Assembly (NCBI GenBank): GCA_025359785.1
Contig: JANYET010000067.1
Span: 1 to 64,000 of the forward strand
Direction of reading: 5' to 3'
Length of the DNA: 64,000 nt
Origin: Alphaproteobacteria bacterium
GTDB taxonomy: Bacteria > Pseudomonadota > Alphaproteobacteria > Caulobacterales > Caulobacteraceae
This document shows positions 35,206 to 42,799 of this stretch, piece by piece. The first letter of the stretch is position 1; the number at the start of each line of letters is the position of its first letter. The translations under genes were made by a program, and so were the position numbers. Under the pieces are notes generated by a model. It saw only the letters and a program-made list of their open reading frames with translations. It made no database searches and had not been told where the DNA came from.

Positions 35206-35209
35206 GGTC

Positions 35210-36481
35210 ATCGCAATCCCTAAGGTTCATACCCTGGCCAACGGCGTCCGCGTCGTCTGCGATCCGATGGCGGGCCTGCAGACGGTGGCGCTTTCGGTCG
35301 TCGCCGGCCGGGGCGCGCGCGTTGAGGACGAGGCTCGCTCCGGCTGGTCGCACCTGCTCGAGCACATGGTCTTCAAGGGCGCGGGCTCTCGTTCAGCCCG
35401 CGAGATCGTCGAGGCCATCGAGGCGCAGGGCGGCAACATCAACGCCGCCACCGGCTATGAGCGGACGAGCTTCCAGATCCGCGCGCTAGCCGGCGGCCTG
35501 GATCTGGGCTCGTCGGTCCTGGCCGATCTGGTGCAGCGCCCGACCATGGACGCGGGCGACCTGGTGCGGGAGAAACAGGTGGTGGGCCAGGAGATCGCCG
35601 AGGCCGCCGACGCGCCCGACGACCTGGTCTTCGAGCTGGCTCAGACCGCGGCCTTTGACGGCCAGCCGCTGGGCCGCCCGATCCTCGGCACGCCGGCCTC
35701 CATCGGGACCGCGACGCCTGAGACCCTGAACGCCTGGCGAGCCAGTCTCTATGGTCCGAAGACCCTGGTCGTCAGCGCCTCGGGCGCCGTGGACGAGGAC
35801 GACCTGCTGCGCCTGGCCGAGCGCGATTTTGGCGCCATGGACGATGATGGCCAGCCGCCGCCCGAGCTTGCGCCGGCAACCTTCACCGGCGGCCAGCGGC
35901 CCGTCGCCAAGACCCTGGAGCAGGCGAACCTTGTGCTGTTGCTGCCGGCGGTCGGCGTCAGGGACGAGGCCTATTTCGCGCTGCGCCTGCTGGCCGAGAT
36001 TCTCGGCGGCGGCATGGCCTCGCGGCTGTTTCAGGAGGCCCGAGAGAACCGCGGCCTGGCCTACGCCATCGACGCCTATTCCGAGACCTATGCCGACACC
36101 GGCTGCCTGGGGGTCTTCGCCGGCTGCGCGGCCAAGGACGCCGCCGAACTCGCCCGCGTGGCGGCCGGCGAGATCGTGGGCATGCTGAAGCCGGTCGGTG
36201 TGGCCGAACTCGCCCGCGCCAAGGCCCAGCTCAAGGGCGCGATGTTCATGGGCCGTGAAAGCGCGCTGGCCCGGTCCGAACAGGCCGCCGGCCAGGTTCT
36301 GCTGTTCGGCCGCGCGCTCGACCCCACCGACGTCGCCGCCGAGGTGGACGCGGTGACACCCGCCGATCTGGTGACGGTGACGGAGCGAATCCTGGCGTCC
36401 AAGAAGGTCGCCGTCGCCGTGCTGGGGCCTAAGTCTGCCTTGAAGGCCGGTCCGGCGTTCGAGGCCGCGCTGTTCGGCTAG
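35210..36481 (+). CDS. M16-family zinc peptidase (start codon uncertain)
   Basis: About 420 aa. The inverted zinc motif HLLEH (about 47-51) and 'GGNINAATGYERTSFQIRAL' identify an active M16 processing-peptidase-like protein related to mitochondrial MPP-beta; 'LQEARENRGLAYAIDAYSE'-type region is also present. No ATG, GTG or TTG lies between the thrC stop and the conserved VHTLANGVRVVCDP start. The track's frame begins 160 bp inside thrC. An ATC at 35210, with GAGG 2 nt after the thrC stop region, is the most economical start; a CTG at 35234 is another. It may be translationally coupled to thrC. Confidence 0.85.
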   Translation: MAIPKVHTLANGVRVVCDPMAGLQTVALSVVAGRGARVEDEARSGWSHLLEHMVFKGAGSRSAREIVEAIEAQGGNINAATGYERTSFQIRALAGGLDLGSSVLADLVQRPTMDAGDLVREKQVVGQEIAEAADAPDDLVFELAQTAAFDGQPLGRPILGTPASIGTATPETLNAWRASLYGPKTLVVSASGAVDEDDLLRLAERDFGAMDDDGQPPPELAPATFTGGQRPVAKTLEQANLVLLLPAVGVRDEAYFALRLLAEILGGGMASRLFQEARENRGLAYAIDAYSETYADTGCLGVFAGCAAKDAAELARVAAGEIVGMLKPVGVAELARAKAQLKGAMFMGRESALARSEQAAGQVLLFGRALDPTDVAAEVDAVTPADLVTVTERILASKKVAVAVLGPKSALKAGPAFEAALFG

Positions 36482-36534
36482 GCTCTCAGCGCGACACTTG
36501 CCCGCGCGCGCCAATCGCGCGACGCTCAGCACCC

Positions 36535-37146
36535 ATGGCCCTGCTGGACTGGATCGCGCCGGAGAGCGGACTTCGCGTCGAGGGCGAGGGGATCGTGCTG
36601 CGGCCGCCGCGCGCCTCGGATTACGCCGAGTGGCGCGAGCTTCGCGCCGTCAGCCGCGCGTTCCTGCAGCCGTGGGAGCCCACCTGGCCCGCCGACGATC
36701 TGGGCCGGGCCGCCTACCGCCGCCGACTCACCGCCTATGCCCGCGACCGTGACGTCGGCGCGGCCTATCCGTTCTTCGTCTTCCGGGCCGACGACGGGGC
36801 GCTCTGCGGCGGCATCACGCTTTCTAACGTCCGCCGCGGCGTCGCCCAGATGGGCTCGGTCGGCTATTGGTGCGGCAAGCCGTTCGCCCGCCATGGCCAC
36901 ACGCTGGCCGCCGTGCGGGCCCTAAGCGATTTCGCCTTCCGCAGCCTCGGCCTGCATCGGTTGGAAGCGGCTTGTATTCCGGAGAACGCGCCGTCCCGCC
37001 GCCTGCTCGGAAAAGCCGGTTTCGACGAGGAAGGGTTCGCCAAGGCTTATCTGAAAATTAACGGCGTCTGGCGAGATCATGTCCTGTTCGGCCTGATCTC
37101 GCCTTTCAAGCGGTCAGAGGGGCGGGACGAGGGCGTTTCGGTCTGA
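36535..37146 (+). CDS. GNAT acetyltransferase, RimJ/RimL-like
   Basis: 203 aa. Resembles ribosomal-protein N-acetyltransferases: 'GIVLRPPRASDYAEWRELRAVSRAFLQPWEP' at the N-terminus, 'GGITLSNVRRGVAQMGSVGYWCGKPFARHGH' forming strand 4 and the acetyl-CoA loop, and 'HRLEAACIPENAPSRRLLGKAGFDEEGFAKAYLKINGVWRDHVLFGL' at the C-terminus. The substrate is probably a protein N-terminus. It lies 53 bp after the M16 gene on the same strand, as in Caulobacter. Confidence 0.9.
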   Translation: MALLDWIAPESGLRVEGEGIVLRPPRASDYAEWRELRAVSRAFLQPWEPTWPADDLGRAAYRRRLTAYARDRDVGAAYPFFVFRADDGALCGGITLSNVRRGVAQMGSVGYWCGKPFARHGHTLAAVRALSDFAFRSLGLHRLEAACIPENAPSRRLLGKAGFDEEGFAKAYLKINGVWRDHVLFGLISPFKRSEGRDEGVSV

Positions 37147-37273
37147 AAGCCGAAGCGTCCCAGAGTCTCCGTTGGCGCCATTTTGGAAACCCTGGGGCTC
37201 TAGATCTAGGTTCGTGTTGGGGCTGGCCAGTGAGGCTTAAGCCCGGGTTGGTGAGGCGCTTCTTCCCTTGGTG

Positions 37274-38941
37274 ATGCCGAACGACCGCTGGATGTGGGAC
37301 GCCACCGCGACGCTCGAAGCGTTGGGCGCGGCCGACGTCGCCCTGTGGGTCTGGGAGCCGGAGCGCGACCGCATGCGGCTGACCGGCTCGACGCGGGCGC
37401 TCGGCCTGGGCCCGTTGGCGCCGGACTGCTCCTCCGCAGCGCTGCGCGCGCTCGCCCTGCCGCAGGACCGCGCCTACGCCGAAGATATCCTGCGGGTTCA
37501 GGAGCCCGGCACGGAAGTCGCCGTCCGTCTGCGCATGCGCGGCGCCGGCATCTCCATCTGGCGGGGCGTCTGGCTGGAAGAAGGTGTTCGCGCCGCCGGC
37601 GTCGTGGCGCCGGAGACCCGCTTCGCCGCGTCGGACCAGGACCTGCTGACCGGCCTGCTGGACCGCCGCAGCTTCATCACCCGCGCCCGCGAGCAGCTGA
37701 CGGTCCCCGGCCACTATGAAGTGATCGTGGCCGATCTCGATCGGTTGCGCCGCCTGAACGAGGCGCTGGGCCATGAGCGCGCCGACCTGGTGCTGGCCGC
37801 GCTGGGTTCGCGCCTGGCCGCGGCCTTCCCCTCCGACGCCATCCTGGCCCGCATCGGCGAGGATGAGTTCGCCGCCATGGCGCTGGCCGGCGCGTCCCCT
37901 GGCGCCGAGACCCTGCGCAGGGCCCTGGAACAGCCGCTGCGGGTCGCCGGCTTCGACATCCACCCGACGCTGTCCATCGGCGCGGTCGACGCGCACGGCG
38001 GCGTCGACGCCCCGGAGGCCGCCGAGCTGCTGCGCCGCGCCGAGCTAGCCGTTGAATCCGCCAAGAGCCACGGGCGCGGCGGTGCGGCGGCCTACGGCCG
38101 TGGCCTGGAAAGCGATGGCCTGTCGCGCCTGGCTCTCGAAGGCGACCTCAAGGGCGCGTTGGGCCGTGGCGAACTGACCCCCTTCTATCAACCGATCGTG
38201 CGGCTCTCGACCGGCGCGCTCTCGGGCTTCGAGGCCCTGGTCCGCTGGCGCCACCCGCGTCGCGGCCTGCTGATGCCCGACACCTTCCTGCCGCTCTGCG
38301 AAGAGATGGGGTTGATGGAAGAGCTGGGCGCCATGATGATGCGCGAGGCGGCCAAGCAGCTCGCCGTCTGGCGCACCAAGCACCATGCCGCCGGCGACCT
38401 GACGGTCGCCGTCAACCTCTCGACCCACGAAATCGATCGTCCGGACCTGGTCGCCGACGTGGCCGCCATCCGCCGCGAGACTGGCCTGCCGCCGGGCGCG
38501 CTGAAGCTGGAGGTCACCGAAGGCGACGTCATGCGCGATCCCGACCGGGCGGCCATCATCCTGGGCCAACTGCGCGCCGCCGGCGCGGGGCTGGCGCTGG
38601 ACGACTTCGGCACCGGCTTCTCCTCGCTCAGCTACCTGACGCGCCTGCCCTTCGACACCCTCAAGATCGACCGCTATTTCGTGCGCACCATGGCCACCAA
38701 CGAGGGCTCGCTGAAGATCGTGTCATCGGTGGTGAAGCTGGGCCAGGACCTCAACCTCGCCATCGTCGCCGAGGGCGTCGAAAACGCCGGCATGGCCCGC
38801 CAGCTGCTGTCGCTCGGCTGCGACTACGGCCAGGGCTTCGGCTACGCGCCGGCGCTGTCGGCCCAGGAGGCCGAAGTCTACCTCAACGAAAGCTACGTCG
38901 ACGGCGCCGCGCCCGTGAAGGCCAGGGGCTCGCGGGGGTAA
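37274..38941 (+). CDS. pdeA: c-di-GMP phosphodiesterase PdeA ortholog (PAS-like, GEDEF, EAL)
   Basis: 555 aa from the ATG at 37274. Three parts: an N-terminal PAS-like region (about 10-115), a GGDEF-like domain whose active site reads GEDEF (about 195-199), and an EAL domain with intact EALVRW (about 319), DDFGTG (about 442) and AEGVEN. In Caulobacter crescentus CC3396/PdeA the same GEDEF variant binds GTP and stimulates the EAL phosphodiesterase. The gene order M16-GNAT-this gene supports orthology. The protein ends ...RG, matching the C-terminal dipeptide reported as part of the ClpXP signal of PdeA, which with CpdR drives cell-cycle degradation. Recall of that literature was not checked. 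Confidence 0.87.
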   Translation: MPNDRWMWDATATLEALGAADVALWVWEPERDRMRLTGSTRALGLGPLAPDCSSAALRALALPQDRAYAEDILRVQEPGTEVAVRLRMRGAGISIWRGVWLEEGVRAAGVVAPETRFAASDQDLLTGLLDRRSFITRAREQLTVPGHYEVIVADLDRLRRLNEALGHERADLVLAALGSRLAAAFPSDAILARIGEDEFAAMALAGASPGAETLRRALEQPLRVAGFDIHPTLSIGAVDAHGGVDAPEAAELLRRAELAVESAKSHGRGGAAAYGRGLESDGLSRLALEGDLKGALGRGELTPFYQPIVRLSTGALSGFEALVRWRHPRRGLLMPDTFLPLCEEMGLMEELGAMMMREAAKQLAVWRTKHHAAGDLTVAVNLSTHEIDRPDLVADVAAIRRETGLPPGALKLEVTEGDVMRDPDRAAIILGQLRAAGAGLALDDFGTGFSSLSYLTRLPFDTLKIDRYFVRTMATNEGSLKIVSSVVKLGQDLNLAIVAEGVENAGMARQLLSLGCDYGQGFGYAPALSAQEAEVYLNESYVDGAAPVKARGSRG

Positions 38942-39017
38942 CCAGCGCCCTAGATGCTCACCCAGCGCGGAGCGCGATTGAGGGGAGCCGTCACCTACCT
39001 ATCCGGGCCGGACAATC

Positions 39018-39632
39018 CTACGCCCGACCCGCCACCGCGCTTAGCCGCTTCGGGTCGACGCCGAGTTTGGCGAGCGCCCGGGTCCACTTGCGCCCATAGT
39101 CGCGCCCGAAGATCAGGTCCGCGTCGGCGTCGCAGGAGAGCCAGACGTTCTGTTTGATCTCGTTCTCGAGCTGGCCGGCGCCCCAGCCGGCGTATCCGAG
39201 GGCCAGCAGGCTGCGGGCCGGCGCCGTGTTGTGGCCAGCCGTGTTGTGGCCAGCCATGGCTTCCAGAACCTCGCGGGTCGCGCTCAGCGCGACACCGTCG
39301 CCCACCGCCAGGCTGTGCTCGCCCAGATAATCGGTGGAATGCAGCACGAAACCCCGCTCGCCTTCCACCGGCCCACCCGCCAGCACCAGGTCCGGCGGCA
39401 AGCTGATGGTCGATCTGATGCCCAGCTTTTCCAGCAGAGATGGCACGGTCAGGTCCTCAAGAGGGTCGTTGACCGCGATGCCCATGGCGTGTTCGCGGTC
39501 GTGGGCGCAGATCAGGATCAGCGCGCGCTCGAAACGCGGGTCGGAGATGCCCGGCATCGCGATCAGCAGTTGGCCGGTGAAGAAGCCGCCTTCTATGGTC
39601 GCGACATTTGACCCCGTGGAGCGCGCTTTCAA
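39018..39632 (-). CDS. YqgE/AlgH family protein
   Basis: 204 aa. The family core is clear: 'GFFTGQLLIAMPGISDPRFERALILICAHDREHAMGIAVNDPLEDLTVPSLLEKLG' and 'VLAGGPVEGERGFVLHSTDY', 'ALGYAGWGAGQLENEIKQNVWL'. Function is unknown; the fold is soluble and cytoplasmic. The only available upstream start is the TTG at 39632. A 15-bp tandem duplication inserts an extra AGHNT (AGHNTAGHNTA, about 130-140). It is divergent from the peroxiredoxin gene with 79 bp between. Confidence 0.9.
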   Translation of the reverse strand: MKARSTGSNVATIEGGFFTGQLLIAMPGISDPRFERALILICAHDREHAMGIAVNDPLEDLTVPSLLEKLGIRSTISLPPDLVLAGGPVEGERGFVLHSTDYLGEHSLAVGDGVALSATREVLEAMAGHNTAGHNTAPARSLLALGYAGWGAGQLENEIKQNVWLSCDADADLIFGRDYGRKWTRALAKLGVDPKRLSAVAGRA

Positions 39633-39711
39633 GAGCCGTCTGAGCGGCGAGGCTTGCGATGCGCGAAGATGACGCTATCTCCCGTCCATCGATTTGCGAG
39701 GAACGGATCCC

Positions 39712-40194
39712 ATGACCATCAAAGTTGGCGACAAGCTGCCCAGCGTCACCCTCACCGAAGCCACCGCCGACGGGCCCAAGCCGGTCACCACGGACGCCTT
39801 CTTCGGCGGCAAGACGGTCGCCCTGTTCGCGCTGCCGGGCGCGTTCACGCCGACTTGCTCGGCCAAGCATGTACCCGGCTTCAAGCAGCTGGCCACCCAG
39901 ATCAAGGGCAAGGGCGTTGACGTGATCGCCTGCCTGTCGGTCAACGACGCGTTCGTGATGCGCGCCTGGGGCGAGGACCAGGCCGTGGGCGACGACATCG
40001 TCATGCTGGCCGATGGCGGGGCGGAGTTCACCGATGCGGTCGGCCTGGCCTTCGACGCCTCGCGCTTCGGCATGGGCAAGCGCTCGCAGCGCTATTCGAT
40101 GATCGTCACCGATGGCGTGGTGAAGGAACTGAACATCGAGGAAGGCGGCGAATTCCGCGTCTCGGCCGCCGACTACCTGCTGGCCCAGCTTTAG
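39712..40194 (+). CDS. Peroxiredoxin, Prx5-type
   Basis: 160 aa from the ATG at 39712, with GAGGAA upstream; the track's start is six codons earlier. Reduces hydroperoxides in the cytoplasm using the peroxidatic cysteine in PGAFTPTCSAKHVPGF (Cys about 49, with the Thr and Pro of the PxxxT/SxxC signature). The rest ('VNDAFVMRAWGEDQ', 'GKRSQRYSMIVTDGVVKELNIE') is Prx5/AhpE-like, glutaredoxin- or glutathione-dependent in relatives. A perfect palindrome covers the stop codon. Confidence 0.94.
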   Translation: MTIKVGDKLPSVTLTEATADGPKPVTTDAFFGGKTVALFALPGAFTPTCSAKHVPGFKQLATQIKGKGVDVIACLSVNDAFVMRAWGEDQAVGDDIVMLADGGAEFTDAVGLAFDASRFGMGKRSQRYSMIVTDGVVKELNIEEGGEFRVSAADYLLAQL

Positions 40195-40208
40195 CCGCCG
40201 GCGGCTAA
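40191..40208. terminator. 18-bp perfect palindrome at the peroxiredoxin stop codon
   Basis: TTAGCCGCCGGCGGCTAA, fully symmetric and including the TAG stop. It may form part of a terminator, though no T-run follows directly (TTTTTCTT lies 30 bp further). Confidence 0.45.
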
Positions 40209-40396
40209 CCTTACCGGGTAGCGCCGCAGGCGAATTTTTCTTGTCCGGGTTGTCCGGGCTTGAAGCGGCGCCGTCGCCCGGCTTTTTTCGGCGTGTTCGT
40301 TCAACGTCGCGAGCCAACGCCGCCATTCGGCGGTGTTGAATCGCGGGGCCAGTGGCCCGGACCCCGCGGCGACGCCGCGAGGCCCGGACGCGGTGG

Positions 40397-40696
40397 CTAC
40401 TTCGGGGTGGTCATCGCCCCGGTCGACATCGAGCCGGCCGACATGGCGGCCATCGGCTTCTTCTTCATGGCCTTCTTCTTCATCGGCGCTTTCATCGCGC
40501 CGTCCTTCATGGCGCCGTCTTTCATCGCATCGCTCTTCATCGGCTTGGCCATGGCGCCGGTGGACATCGAGCCGGTGGACATCGAACCCGTGGACATGGC
40601 GCCGGCCGCGGGCTTGTCCTGGGCCAGGGCGCCCCCGGAGATGGACGCGGCGAGCGTCAGGGCGGCCAGGCCGGTCAGGGTGTTGCGAAGCATCAT
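40397..40696 (-). CDS. Secreted Met-rich pentapeptide (MXKDX-type) repeat protein
   Basis: 99 aa. A signal peptide (MMLRNTLTGLAALTLAASISGGALA) is followed by pure low-complexity sequence: MSTGS/MSTGA repeats, then MKSDAMKDGAMKDGAMKAPMKKKAMKKKP. The five-residue spacing of Met and the KD units match the MXKDX pentapeptide-repeat family of small exported proteins. Regularly spaced methionines suggest binding of soft metals such as copper, which is inference. It lies 94 bp downstream of the DUF1223 gene on the same strand and may be in the SigF-controlled unit. Confidence 0.8.
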   Translation of the reverse strand: MMLRNTLTGLAALTLAASISGGALAQDKPAAGAMSTGSMSTGSMSTGAMAKPMKSDAMKDGAMKDGAMKAPMKKKAMKKKPMAAMSAGSMSTGAMTTPK

Positions 40697-40789
40697 CGGT
40701 GGTTTCCTTCATCTTGCGACCGGGCAAGCCGGTGGCGTTTCCTTCGCGGGGATCGCGGAGAATGGGGTCGTTCGGGTCGGTGAGAGAGA

Positions 40790-41494
40790 TCAGCTCCTGG
40801 CGGCTGCCAGGATCGGGCCGCCGGATCCGGCCTGCACCAGGACGGCGGTCTTCAGGTTCGCGGGCCCGGTCGGCACGGCGTAGGTCCGGGTCCCGCCCGT
40901 CCAGTCGCCCAGCCGGGTGAGTTCGCGCACCGCATGCTGCACGGAAAGCGTCTTGCCGCCGTTTTCGCCGCGCTTGATCGGCACCTGAATGGCGTTGGGT
41001 TCATAGCGCACCAGCCAGACCTCGGCGGCGCGCGGCGGCGCGGCGCCGGTGATCGCCACATTGCCGCCGGCCAGCGTCACCTGCGGCCCGCCCGCCGGCA
41101 GGGCGGCGCGGCGCAGCGCCCCGTCGATCTCCGGAACGCTCTGGCCGACCACGTCGGTGCGGCCGTTCACCACCACCTGCGGGGTGCCGACATTGCCGTG
41201 CTTCAGGCCACGCGCGTAGGCCCACTGCCGGTCGGTGAACTTCGACTGGGCGAAGGTGTCCTTCCAGCCGAGGTTGTCCCAGTAGGTGACGCCGAAGGAG
41301 AGCGCGAGGATCTCCGGCCGCGCGGCCAGCTGCGCCACCGCCGCGTCGGCGGGCGGACAGGACGAGCAGCCCTGGCTGGTGAACAGCTCGACCACCTGCA
41401 GCGGCGCGGGCTGAGCCGAGGCGGCGCCCGCCAAGGTGGCCCCCGACAAGGTGACGAGGGTCAGCGTGGCGGCCAGTGCGATCGGCGTTTTCAT
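40790..41494 (-). CDS. DUF1223 exported thioredoxin-like protein
   Basis: 234 aa from the ATG at 41494, preceded by CGGGAGAAG; the track starts 12 codons earlier. A signal peptide (about 1-28, ending ASA) leads to a DUF1223 domain with a thioredoxin-like CxxC: VELFTSQGCSSCPPADAAVA (Cys about 43 and 46). Conserved 'YWDNLGWKDTFAQSKFTDRQWAYARGL' and 'TPQVVVNGRTDVVG' follow. It is likely a periplasmic redox or metal-stress protein. Its promoter is a perfect GTAACC-N16-CGAA site divergent from the sigF operon promoter, so it is a predicted SigF target. Confidence 0.88.
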   Translation of the reverse strand: MKTPIALAATLTLVTLSGATLAGAASAQPAPLQVVELFTSQGCSSCPPADAAVAQLAARPEILALSFGVTYWDNLGWKDTFAQSKFTDRQWAYARGLKHGNVGTPQVVVNGRTDVVGQSVPEIDGALRRAALPAGGPQVTLAGGNVAITGAAPPRAAEVWLVRYEPNAIQVPIKRGENGGKTLSVQHAVRELTRLGDWTGGTRTYAVPTGPANLKTAVLVQAGSGGPILAAARS

Positions 41495-41523
41495 CGTCTT
41501 CTCCCGGAAAGCTCGATGATAGG

Positions 41524-41549
41524 TTCGCAACGGAACGCGGTTCGGTTAC
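41524..41549 (-). promoter_or_regulatory. SigF-type ECF promoter for DUF1223 gene
   Basis: Read on the minus strand: GTAACC, 16-bp spacer, CGAA. This matches the -35/-10 pattern I recall for Caulobacter SigF promoters. The start codon of the DUF1223 gene is 30 bp after the CGAA. Confidence 0.7.
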
Positions 41550-41562
41550 CTACCGGTGGCCT

Positions 41563-41587
41563 GTAACCTTTCGCGGCGCGTTGCGAA
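41563..41587 (+). promoter_or_regulatory. SigF-type ECF promoter for sigF-nrsF
   Basis: GTAACC, 15-bp spacer, CGAA on the plus strand; the GCGTTG/CCGTTG bases before CGAA are also shared with the divergent promoter. It implies autoregulation of sigF. The spacer is one base shorter than in the opposite promoter. Confidence 0.62.
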
Positions 41588-41603
41588 GTCCACAAAGGCG
41601 GCG

Positions 41604-42164
41604 TTGGACGAGATCGAACCCAGACTGCGAGGCTTGATGCTCGCCGGCCTCGCCGGGGAGGCCGAGCCCTATCGCCGGCTTCTGAATGAGCTCAGCGGAC
41701 TGCTGCGCGGCTTCTATGCCCGCCGCTGCCCGCCGGGCGTCGATGCTGAGGATCTGGTGCAGGAAACGTTGATCGCCGTGCATACCCGCCGAGCCACCTA
41801 TGACGTCGGCCAGCCCTTCACCGCCTGGGCCTATGCGATCGCGCGCTACAAGCTGATCGACGCGCTGCGCCGCGGCCGCGCCCACCTGCGCGCGCCGCAG
41901 GAGGAGGCTGACGCGCTGTTCGCACCGCCCGAACTGCGTGGCGGCGCCGAGGCCGCCATGGCCGCCCGCGATCTGGAGCGCGTCCTGGCTGACCTGCCGG
42001 AGCGATCGCGCGCGCTGATCCGCGACGTGAAGATCACCGGCCTGTCGACCCGCGAGGCGGCCGAGAAGCACGGCATGACCGAGAGCGCCGTGAAGGTGGC
42101 CGTCCACCGGGGCCTGAAGGCGCTGGGCGGCAAGTACGGGGGCTCCGATGTCGGCGAAGACTGA
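41604..42164 (+). CDS. sigF: ECF sigma factor, SigF-like
   Basis: 186 aa from the TTG at 41604, which has AAAGGCGG just upstream and lies after the promoter; the track's GTG at 41556 would sit upstream of the promoter. Sigma region 2 ('FYARRCPPGVDAEDLVQETLIAVHTRRATYDVGQPFTAWAYAIARYKLIDALRR') and region 4 ('LPERSRALIRDVKITGLSTREAAEKHGMTESAVKVAVHRGLKAL') are complete. The gene downstream encodes a DUF1109 protein of the NrsF type, which identifies this as the SigF system that in Caulobacter responds to heavy metals. The two genes overlap by 17 bp. Confidence 0.87.
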   Translation: MDEIEPRLRGLMLAGLAGEAEPYRRLLNELSGLLRGFYARRCPPGVDAEDLVQETLIAVHTRRATYDVGQPFTAWAYAIARYKLIDALRRGRAHLRAPQEEADALFAPPELRGGAEAAMAARDLERVLADLPERSRALIRDVKITGLSTREAAEKHGMTESAVKVAVHRGLKALGGKYGGSDVGED

Positions 42165-42795
42165 CGACCTCATCCAGAGCCTTTCCGCCGACCTGCCGAA
42201 GGTTGCGCCGCGCGCCGCCGCGCGTCGGGTGGCGTTGGGCCTCAGCTTGGGCGGCGCGGCCTCGGCGGTGCTGATGCTCGCCTGGCTGCACCCGCGCCCG
42301 GACCTGGCCCAGGCGGTCATGACGCCGATGTTCTGGATGAAGTTCGGTTATGCGGCGGCGACGGGCCTGATCCTGGCCGGAGTGCTCACGCGCCTCGCCA
42401 AGCCCGCCGCCAGGCCCGGCGTCTTGGCGACTGTCGCGGTCGCGCCGTTCGCGGTGGTGGCGCTGATGGCTGTCGGCCGCTTCGTCCAGACGCCGCCGGA
42501 GGCCCAGCACGCGCTGCTCATGGGTCACTCATCCATGCTCTGCCCCTGGCGGATCCTGGCCATCGGCGCGCCGATGCTGGCCGGCGCGATCTGGGCGGTG
42601 CGAGGGCTGGCGCCGACGCGCCTGATGCTGGCGGGCCTGGTGGCCGGCGGCTGCGCGGGCGGCCTCGGCGCGGCGATCTACGCCATCGCCTGCAACGAGA
42701 CTTCCGCCCCGTTCCTGGCCATCTGGTACACCCTGGGCATGATGGCCCTGGCCGTGACCGGCGGCCTGGCCTCGCGCCTGATGCGCTGGCGCTGA
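42148..42795 (+). CDS. nrsF: DUF1109 anti-sigma factor, NrsF-like
   Basis: 215-aa inner-membrane protein with about six helices and a short cytoplasmic N-terminus. DUF1109 proteins hold SigF inactive until metal stress. Cysteines at about 132 (SSMLCPWR) and 182 (AIACNETS) are in positions recalled as needed for sensing in Caulobacter NrsF. The start overlaps the sigF end by 17 bp, giving coupled, balanced synthesis. The next gene converges 4 bp after its stop. Confidence 0.87.
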   Translation: MSAKTDDLIQSLSADLPKVAPRAAARRVALGLSLGGAASAVLMLAWLHPRPDLAQAVMTPMFWMKFGYAAATGLILAGVLTRLAKPAARPGVLATVAVAPFAVVALMAVGRFVQTPPEAQHALLMGHSSMLCPWRILAIGAPMLAGAIWAVRGLAPTRLMLAGLVAGGCAGGLGAAIYAIACNETSAPFLAIWYTLGMMALAVTGGLASRLMRWR

Positions 42796-42799
42796 GCGC

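Noticed and set aside
37268-38941. Active diguanylate cyclase
   Set aside because: The active-site motif is GEDEF, not GGDEF; the Caulobacter homolog with this motif is a phosphodiesterase regulated by GTP.
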